This document shows, piece after piece, positions 58,224 through 64,000 of a stretch of 64,000 nucleotides of DNA. The stretch is from contig JALHNH010000006.1 in the NCBI GenBank assembly GCA_022843625.1, positions 171,335 through 235,334 of the forward strand. The letters are read 5' to 3'. The stretch is from Bryobacter sp. Lineage in GTDB: Bacteria; Acidobacteriota; Terriglobia; Bryobacterales; Bryobacteraceae. A program made the translations under genes and the position numbers. The notes under the pieces were generated by a model, which saw nothing but the letters and a program-made list of their open reading frames with translations, made no database searches and was not told where the DNA came from. The stretch's first letter is position 1; each line of letters begins with the position of its first letter.

Positions 58224-58276
58224 CACTTTTGCCGACAATCACTTCCAAGCTATTGGACTATACTGGGAAAACTTGC

Positions 58277-59437
58277 ATGCGCTTTGCGATTGACGCGCAT
58301 ACCATCGGCCGACACCTAACGGGGAATGAAGTCTATGTCCGCAACCTGCTGGAGAATTACGCCCGGCTGGACCGCGACTCTCAATTCTTTGCATACGTGT
58401 GTTCCGAGTACGCCTCCTCTGAAGTCCCCAATCGCTTCGAAAAACGCAACGTCTCCGCCAACCCCTTCCTCCGCCTCGGTTACGATCTCACCCGCCGCGT
58501 ACTGATCGACAAACCGAACGTCCTCCACGTCCAGTACACCGCGCCCCTCTTTTGCCCCTCCCCATTCGTCGTCAGCGTCCACGACGTAAGCTACCTCGAG
58601 CGCCCCGAATATTTCACCAAACCTCGCCGCCTCCAGCTTAAAGCTACCGTCGCCAACACCGTAAATCGTGCCGCCCGCGTCCTCACGGTCAGTGAATTCT
58701 CCCGCCAGCGCATCATGGCCGCCTACAATATCCCGGCCGAGAAAATCGAAGTCATTTATAACGCTGTATCCCCGCACTTCCGCCCCGTCCCACCCAAAAC
58801 CGCCTTCCTCACTGTCAGCGAAAAGTTCGGCGTCCAATACCCCTACATCCTCTCCGTCGGCGACCTACAGCCCCGCAAGAACCACATCGGCCTCATCGCT
58901 GCCTATGAAGAGCTGATCCTCAACTACCCGCAGCTCCAACACCACCTCGTCCTCGTCGGCAAGCCCACCTGGTTCGCCCCCCGCGTCTACGAAGCCGCCA
59001 GACAATCCGCCGTAGCCGATCGCATTCACTTCACCGATTTTGTCAACGACGAAGACCTCCTGCACCTCTACAATGCCGCCGAACTCGTCGTATACCCCAG
59101 CTTCTACGAAGGCTTCGGTCTCCCCATCCTCGAAGCCCAGGCCTGCGGCCGCGCCATCGCCTGCTCCAATACCTCTGCCATGCCAGAAGTAGCCGACAAA
59201 GCCGCGCTGCTCTTCGATCCCACCTCGAAATCCGACATCCTGAAGGCCATGCGAGACCTGCTTCTCGACACAGACCTGCGCCAGCGCATGGAGCGCCTCG
59301 GCATCAGAAACGCCGCCCGCTTCAGTTGGGAAAAATCAGCTCGCCAGACCCTCGAGGTCTACTACGAAGTCGCCGGCCGCCGCCCAAAAAAATCGAAAGT
59401 ACACGCTCGCGCCGCCCAAGCCGTCCAATCTACATGA
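58277..59437 (+). CDS. Glycosyltransferase, GT4 family
   Basis: Predicted 386-residue GT-B glycosyltransferase. MRFAIDAHTIGRHLTGNEVY is very similar in layout to the enzymes at 26410 and 48043. The donor site PSFYEGFGLPILEAQACGRA carries the EX7E glutamates, and YILSVGDLQPRKNHIGLIAA is the linker region. ATG 58277 gives this normal start. The next gene overlaps it by four bases (ATGA). Confidence 0.92.
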   Translation: MRFAIDAHTIGRHLTGNEVYVRNLLENYARLDRDSQFFAYVCSEYASSEVPNRFEKRNVSANPFLRLGYDLTRRVLIDKPNVLHVQYTAPLFCPSPFVVSVHDVSYLERPEYFTKPRRLQLKATVANTVNRAARVLTVSEFSRQRIMAAYNIPAEKIEVIYNAVSPHFRPVPPKTAFLTVSEKFGVQYPYILSVGDLQPRKNHIGLIAAYEELILNYPQLQHHLVLVGKPTWFAPRVYEAARQSAVADRIHFTDFVNDEDLLHLYNAAELVVYPSFYEGFGLPILEAQACGRAIACSNTSAMPEVADKAALLFDPTSKSDILKAMRDLLLDTDLRQRMERLGIRNAARFSWEKSARQTLEVYYEVAGRRPKKSKVHARAAQAVQST

Positions 59438-60105
59438 GCCTCCGCTGGATCCTCCTCCCACTCCTGGCCGCCACCCTCACTGGAGCCACAGAAACCCTGC
59501 GCTACAACGTCAATTGGCCCAGCGGCCTCTCCCTCGGTGAAGCCACCCTCATCACCGACAACGTAGACTCCTCCGCCGCCACCCGTAAGTTCGAATTCCG
59601 TCTCGATGCCTCCATCCCGGGCTTCGCCGTCATCGACGAAGTCACCTCCCTGGCCAAGCCAGACTTCTGCTCCATCCGTCTCGACACCAAACTCAAACAC
59701 GGCTCGAAGATTCGCGAAGAGCGCACCGAATTCAAGCCCGAAGAAGGCTTCGCTGAACGTCAAACCGCCAAGGGTGGCAAAACCAAAATGCCCCTCAACA
59801 CCTGCGGCCGCGACGCCCTCGCACTCATTTATTACCTACGTTCCGAGCTCAAACAAGGCCGCCTCCCCGGTGCTCAAACCATCTTCTTCGGCGCAGCCTA
59901 TCAGATCAGCTTCAAATTCGGCGGCTCCTCCAACGTCCAGCTTGCCTCTGGAACAGAACCCGCCGACAAGCTCGACATCACAATCCAGGGCCCGGCCTCA
60001 AAGCACGCCATCGAAGTCTTCTTCGGCCGCGACGCCCTCCGCACGCCCCTCATCTTCCGCGTCCCATTACCCCTGGGCGCATTCACCATGGAGCTCCAGC
60101 GCTAG
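59434..60105 (+). CDS. DUF3108-like secreted protein
   Basis: Predicted 223-residue exported protein. The signal peptide LRWILLPLLAATLTGATE precedes a beta-rich body: LRYNVNWPSGLSLGEATLIT, DEVTSLAKPDFCSIRLDTKL, ERTEFKPEEGFAERQ and a final LPLGAFTMELQR. This pattern fits the DUF3108 group of periplasmic proteins, whose function is unknown. The start overlaps the preceding glycosyltransferase as ATGA, and the next gene follows at once, so it belongs to the same transcript. Confidence 0.78.
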   Translation: MSLRWILLPLLAATLTGATETLRYNVNWPSGLSLGEATLITDNVDSSAATRKFEFRLDASIPGFAVIDEVTSLAKPDFCSIRLDTKLKHGSKIREERTEFKPEEGFAERQTAKGGKTKMPLNTCGRDALALIYYLRSELKQGRLPGAQTIFFGAAYQISFKFGGSSNVQLASGTEPADKLDITIQGPASKHAIEVFFGRDALRTPLIFRVPLPLGAFTMELQR

Positions 60106-62058
60106 ATGCGGATCGCCTTCTTCTCCCCTCTACCTCCAGCCAAAAGCGGCATCGCCGACTACTCCGCCGCCCTCCTCGCCCCCCTCAAACAAATCGCCAC
60201 CGTCGACGTCTTTGAGACCGCCCCCGCCAACCTCGACTCCTACGACGCCATCCTCTACCAGCTCGGCAACAACGCCTACCACTCCACCATCTACGAAACC
60301 GCCCTCAAACACCCCGGCGTCATCGTCCTCCACGAAGCGAACCTCCACCACCTCCACGCAGAACGCACCATCAAACGCGGCAACTGGGACGAATACGTCG
60401 ACGAAGTAGCCTACGACGGCGGCCCCCATGCCCGTACATTCGCAGAACGAGTCCGCCGCCTCGAAGTCGGTCCAGACTACGAAGGCGTCCCGATGCTCCG
60501 CCGCATCCTCGAAACCGCCAAAGGCGTCATTGTCCATTCCGATTGTGTCGGCCAATCCGTCCGCGACGCCGGCTACACCGGCCCCCTCACCAAAATCTGG
60601 CACGGCGCATGGATCGATCGGGACCCCACCAAGCCCCCCCTCCGTGACTTCTACCGCTCCAAACTAGGCCTCACCCCAAGCAACCCTCTGATCGGAGCCT
60701 TCGGCTTCCTCAAACCCTACAAGCGCATTGCCGAATCCCTGCGAGCCGTCCGTCGCCTTACCCGGCTCAACCCCAACGTCCGCATGATCCTCGGCGGCGA
60801 AGCCCATCCAGAACTCAACCTCGACACCCTCCTCAAGAGCCTCGGCCTCGAGGAACACGTCCGCGTCCTCGGCTATCTCTCGATCGAAGACTTCCACCAC
60901 TACATGGAAGCCTCCGACATTATCCTCAACCTCCGCTACCCCACCGTCGGCGAAAGCTCCGGCACCCTCCTCCGCGCCTTCTCTCTAGGCAAGCCTGTCC
61001 TGGTCACCGACATCGGCAGCTTCAAAGAATACCCCGACGAGATCTGCCTCAAGGTCCCCTGCCCGCCCGACACCTCCGAAGAAGACACCATCTTCGAATA
61101 CCTGAACTTACTAACCTCCCGCCCCATCTACGGTCGCACTCTCGGAGATCGAGCCCGCCGCTGGGTAGAGCAGGAATGCCCCTGGGATCTCGTAGCCCAG
61201 CGCTATCTCGCCTTCCTCAAAGGCGAACCCACCACAGAACAAACCAAGCTCCCGCCCCCACCCACCACAGAGGTCCCACCTGAGCAAATCCTCACCTGGG
61301 CCCAGGACGAAGGCGGCAAGCAGTACACCAACACCCACATCACCCGTCTGGCCAAAACGCTGTCCCTAACTCCCACCGGCGACGAATCAAAGTCGATCCT
61401 CGAGATGGGCGCCTACATGCAAATCACGCCAGCCCTCAAATACCAGCTCGGCTACGGCCATGTCCGCGGCTGCTATTACGGCAAGGCGGGCCAGACAGAC
61501 CATCACGAGATCACAAGCGATCAGGGCCAACCCTTCGCCTGCGACATCGATCTCTTCGATGCCGAAAAAGACCTCTTCCCCTACCCTGACCAATCCTTCG
61601 ATACAGTCCTCTGCTGCGAACTCCTGGAACATCTAACAGCAGACCCGATGCACATGATGAGCGAGATCCACCGGGTCCTCAAACCCGGCGGCAGCCTCCT
61701 CTTGACCACCCCCAACGTCGCAAGCCACCGAGCCATCCACGCCATCCTCCACGGCTACCACCCCAGCTTCTTCCCCGCTTACATCCTGCCCCGCAAACCC
61801 GGCGAAGACGCAGAAGCCCGTCACAACCGCGAATACACGGCCAAAGAAGTCCACCTCCTCTTCTGGGAAGCAGGCTTTGAAATCACGCATCTCGAAACCG
61901 GAGAATTCCTCGACGCCCCCCACCCCGAGCAGCACTTCATTTCGCACCTGCTCGAGCACTATAATCTGAGCAACGACCTCCGCGGCGACGGCATCTACTG
62001 TGTCGGTCGCAAAGCCGGCCCGGTCCGCAACCGCTACCCCGGTTGGCTCTATGCCTGA
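60106..62058 (+). CDS. Glycosyltransferase-methyltransferase fusion
   Basis: Predicted 650-residue two-domain enzyme. Residues 1-380 are a GT4 fold (RIAFFSPLPPAKSGIADYSA; LNLRYPTVGESSGTLLRAFS). After a proline-rich linker (about 385-400), residues about 435-600 are a class I methyltransferase with the SAM loop ILEMGAYMQITPALKYQLGY, the acidic residue in CDIDLFDAEKD, and DTVLCCELLEHLTADPMHMM followed by VLKPGGSLLLTTPN. One protein could transfer a sugar and cap or modify it by methylation. It overlaps the exporter permease gene by 8 bases. Confidence 0.88.
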   Translation: MRIAFFSPLPPAKSGIADYSAALLAPLKQIATVDVFETAPANLDSYDAILYQLGNNAYHSTIYETALKHPGVIVLHEANLHHLHAERTIKRGNWDEYVDEVAYDGGPHARTFAERVRRLEVGPDYEGVPMLRRILETAKGVIVHSDCVGQSVRDAGYTGPLTKIWHGAWIDRDPTKPPLRDFYRSKLGLTPSNPLIGAFGFLKPYKRIAESLRAVRRLTRLNPNVRMILGGEAHPELNLDTLLKSLGLEEHVRVLGYLSIEDFHHYMEASDIILNLRYPTVGESSGTLLRAFSLGKPVLVTDIGSFKEYPDEICLKVPCPPDTSEEDTIFEYLNLLTSRPIYGRTLGDRARRWVEQECPWDLVAQRYLAFLKGEPTTEQTKLPPPPTTEVPPEQILTWAQDEGGKQYTNTHITRLAKTLSLTPTGDESKSILEMGAYMQITPALKYQLGYGHVRGCYYGKAGQTDHHEITSDQGQPFACDIDLFDAEKDLFPYPDQSFDTVLCCELLEHLTADPMHMMSEIHRVLKPGGSLLLTTPNVASHRAIHAILHGYHPSFFPAYILPRKPGEDAEARHNREYTAKEVHLLFWEAGFEITHLETGEFLDAPHPEQHFISHLLEHYNLSNDLRGDGIYCVGRKAGPVRNRYPGWLYA

Positions 62059-63214
62059 GATCCAAACCTACAAAGTAACTTCGAACCGCTACCACTTACA
62101 AATCGACTGCACCGTGAGCTCCAGCGCAACCGTAGGAGTCCACTGGGTCGATCCCGACACCGGCCGCTACCTCAAAGAATCCCCCTGGCAAGAGGCGAAG
62201 CCGAGCACCACCTTCAAGCTCGAAGTCCCCGAAGCCCCCGGGAAATACCGCTTCTACATCGCAACCAAAGAAGACGGCAAATGGTCCTACGACAACGGCC
62301 AAGCCTTCCTCGCCATCGACGCCGCTGTCGACAATGAAGGCATCAAGGTAGAGCGCCAGCTCATCACAACCACTTCGCAGCTGCGCCGCGAACGCTGGCC
62401 CGCCACCATCAAAGACATCCTCCTGGGCCCCTGGCAATCCTACTGGCAGAACCGACACCTCATCAGCTCCATGGTCCGCCGCGACATCGTCTCGCGCTAC
62501 CGAGGCAGCTTCGCCGACGCTTTCTGGGCGCTCTTGAATCCCCTCCTGCTGATGCTGACTTACTACTTCGTTTTCGGCGTCTTCCTCAAAACCCGCTTCC
62601 CCGGGGACCCCAGCCAGTCCGGCTTCGTCCTCTTCTTCCTCGCCGGCATGTTGCCCTGGCTCGCCATGAACGAATCGATCGCCCGCGCCCCCAACTCAGC
62701 TCTCGAGCACCGCAACCTCATCACCAAAGTCATCTTCCCCGTAGAAGTCCTCCCCTTCAACCTCACCCTAAGCGGTCTCGTAACCGGCCTAACCGCCACA
62801 GCAATCTTCTTCGTCTTCCTGCTAGCCACCAGAGGCGCAATCCCTCCCACGGTCCTCTATCTCCCCCTCCTCTGGCTCCCGCAGTTCTTACTAACCGCCG
62901 GCCTCTGCTACCTGCTAGCCGCCATCGGAGTCTACGTCCGAGACCTCGTCTACGTCATGGGCCTCCTGCTAACGATGTGGTTCTTCATGACCCCCATCTG
63001 TTACCCCGACACAGCCCTCCCCGTTGGCCTCCTCCCCATCCTCGGCAAGAACCCCCTCTACATCCTGGTCCGCGCCTACCGCGCCATCTTCATCGAAAAC
63101 TCAAGCCCCAACTGGGAAGCTCTGGGGAAACTCTACATACTCTCTCTCACTCTGTTCTATATGGGCTTCGCCATCTTCCGCCGCGCCAAGAGAGGCTTCG
63201 CCGATGTCCTCTAG
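62051..63214 (+). CDS. ABC-2 polysaccharide exporter permease with extra N-terminal domain
   Basis: Predicted 387-residue protein. Residues about 1-95 form a separate beta-rich domain (YKVTSNRYHLQIDCTVSSSA; APGKYRFYIATKEDGKWSYD) not normally found in Wzm/TagG permeases. From about 130 the ABC-2 part begins with HLISSMVRRDIVSRYRGSFA and has six transmembrane segments, with LEHRNLITKVIFPVEVLPFN in the cytoplasmic gate. ATG 62051 overlaps the preceding gene by 8 bases. The ATPase partner (Wzt) is not seen; the following gene is of another type. Confidence 0.88.
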   Translation: MPEIQTYKVTSNRYHLQIDCTVSSSATVGVHWVDPDTGRYLKESPWQEAKPSTTFKLEVPEAPGKYRFYIATKEDGKWSYDNGQAFLAIDAAVDNEGIKVERQLITTTSQLRRERWPATIKDILLGPWQSYWQNRHLISSMVRRDIVSRYRGSFADAFWALLNPLLLMLTYYFVFGVFLKTRFPGDPSQSGFVLFFLAGMLPWLAMNESIARAPNSALEHRNLITKVIFPVEVLPFNLTLSGLVTGLTATAIFFVFLLATRGAIPPTVLYLPLLWLPQFLLTAGLCYLLAAIGVYVRDLVYVMGLLLTMWFFMTPICYPDTALPVGLLPILGKNPLYILVRAYRAIFIENSSPNWEALGKLYILSLTLFYMGFAIFRRAKRGFADVL

Positions 63215-64000
63215 CAACACCGGCCGTATAGCCTTCGTTACCCAGTCAGACTCCATCGGCGCAGCCATCGAAGACTGGGCCCACCAACACCAAATCAGCT
63301 TCAGCAAATGCATCTCAGTAGGCCCAACCGGCTTCGGCGAATGCATCGACGCGCTAGCCGAAGATCCCCGCACCCAGTCGATCCTCCTCTACATGGAATC
63401 GGTAAACGACGCCGGCCGCTTCATCTCCGCCGCCCGCGAATGCGCGATCAAGAAACCGATCATCGTCCTGAAAGCTCCCGGCAGCAACGACAAAGTCTAC
63501 GACGCCGCCTTCCGCCGCTGCGGCATCCTGCGCGTCCAGCGCATGGCAGACCTCTTCTACATGGCAGAGGTCCTCGAGCAACAGCCCCGCCCCAGAGGCC
63601 CCAACCTCGCCATCCTCACCAACGCCCACGGCCCAGCCCTGCTCTCCGGCGGCCAGCAACACCTCCCCAGCGACGCCACCCCAGCAGACTATCGAACAGC
63701 CTTCGAGACTCTAGCCAAAGACCCGCAGTGCCACGGCATCCTCCTCATCCTCACCCCCCAACCCGGAACCCAGGTTGCCGACACAGCGCAAGCAATAGCC
63801 GAAGCTGCAAAAAGCTGCCGCAAGCCCATCCTGGCCTCGCTCATGGGAGGCACCCAAATGAAGCAAGGCGAAGCAATCCTGGCCGAAGCAAGAATCCCCA
63901 CCTTCCCTTATCCCGACACCGCAGCTAAAGTCTTCGCCCGCCTCTGGCAGTATTCCAGAAACCTCAGCGCGTTATACGAGACCCCAGTCTTCACCGCCGA
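63204..64000 (+). CDS. Divergent ADP-forming acyl-CoA synthetase-like protein (3' end outside window)
   Basis: At least 265 residues are visible. GRIAFVTQSDSIGAAIEDWA, LAEDPRTQSILLYMESVNDA and KVYDAAFRRCGILRVQRMAD, then NLAILTNAHGPALL, align with the succinyl-CoA-ligase-like part of ADP-forming acetyl-CoA synthetases. The N-terminal CoA-binding domain is absent: the protein begins where domain 2 normally begins. The SHTGALAG segment with the phospho-histidine, expected between KPIIVLKAPGS and KVYDAAF, is missing, and a further shortening follows HGPALL. ATG 63204 overlaps the permease stop by 11 bases. It may be a non-catalytic relative; the unseen 3' end could hold more. Confidence 0.78.
   Translation, partial: MSSSNTGRIAFVTQSDSIGAAIEDWAHQHQISFSKCISVGPTGFGECIDALAEDPRTQSILLYMESVNDAGRFISAARECAIKKPIIVLKAPGSNDKVYDAAFRRCGILRVQRMADLFYMAEVLEQQPRPRGPNLAILTNAHGPALLSGGQQHLPSDATPADYRTAFETLAKDPQCHGILLILTPQPGTQVADTAQAIAEAAKSCRKPILASLMGGTQMKQGEAILAEARIPTFPYPDTAAKVFARLWQYSRNLSALYETPVFTA

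Overview
The window reads as chromosome of an acidobacterium, most likely from the Solibacter/Bryobacter branch. I infer this from gene families, not from a marker gene. The diagnostic families are an Oar-like TonB-dependent receptor with an N-terminal carboxypeptidase-regulatory domain, an orphan duplicated FtsX/MacB permease of the ADOP type, several Tat-exported Gfo/Idh/MocA and sugar-isomerase-like proteins, a PEP-CTERM protein and many ECF/LytTR-type regulators. The DNA is GC-rich and densely packed. No tRNA, rRNA, CRISPR array or intact insertion sequence was seen.

Layout. 1-8.5 kb is a carbohydrate-uptake and oxidation block: a truncated gene, two Gfo/Idh/MocA oxidoreductases flanking a TonB receptor with a palindrome-rich promoter, and an FAD oxidoreductase. 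It ends in the 3' stub of a second TonB receptor cut by a decayed ISNCY-type transposase (8.3-9.2 kb). 9.2-20.3 kb holds a PilZ-J-domain fusion, an acyltransferase-like membrane protein, an MFS carrier, a CxxCH-tailed secreted protein, a LytS/LytR two-component pair, a GIDE-like membrane protein, the ADOP permease, a sugar epimerase-like protein and a PEP-CTERM protein with a clear terminator. 20.4-21.8 kb is a decay spot with a frameshifted RAYT transposase and an ATPase C-terminal scrap.

21.8-48 kb is mostly housekeeping: proS, rpiB, glyA, peptidases, folC, plsC, rsmE, ruvAB, a phytase-like propeller, a CorC-type protein, penicillin acylase, glutathione peroxidase and a UMF1-type carrier. 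It also holds an orphan HigA next to a STAS protein and a HELGH metallopeptidase. 48-52.7 kb has a glycosyltransferase, small membrane proteins, an ECF sigma factor with its partner, and a complete higBA module whose operator sits inside its own promoter. 52.8-64 kb is one long plus-strand run: an RND efflux pair, then a surface-polysaccharide cluster. The cluster has two stand-alone glycosyltransferases, a DUF3108-like protein, a glycosyltransferase-methyltransferase fusion, an ABC-2 polysaccharide exporter permease with an extra N-terminal domain, and an overlapping ADP-forming acyl-CoA-synthetase-like gene. That last gene lacks the expected CoA-binding domain and catalytic-histidine loop, and it runs off the end of the window.

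The most unusual items are the divergent acyl-CoA-synthetase-like protein coupled to the exporter, the exporter's added domain, the PilZ-J fusion, and the higBA promoter/operator with an apparently leaderless toxin message. In the right half the plus strand is strongly C-rich, which generates many long false ORFs on the minus strand.
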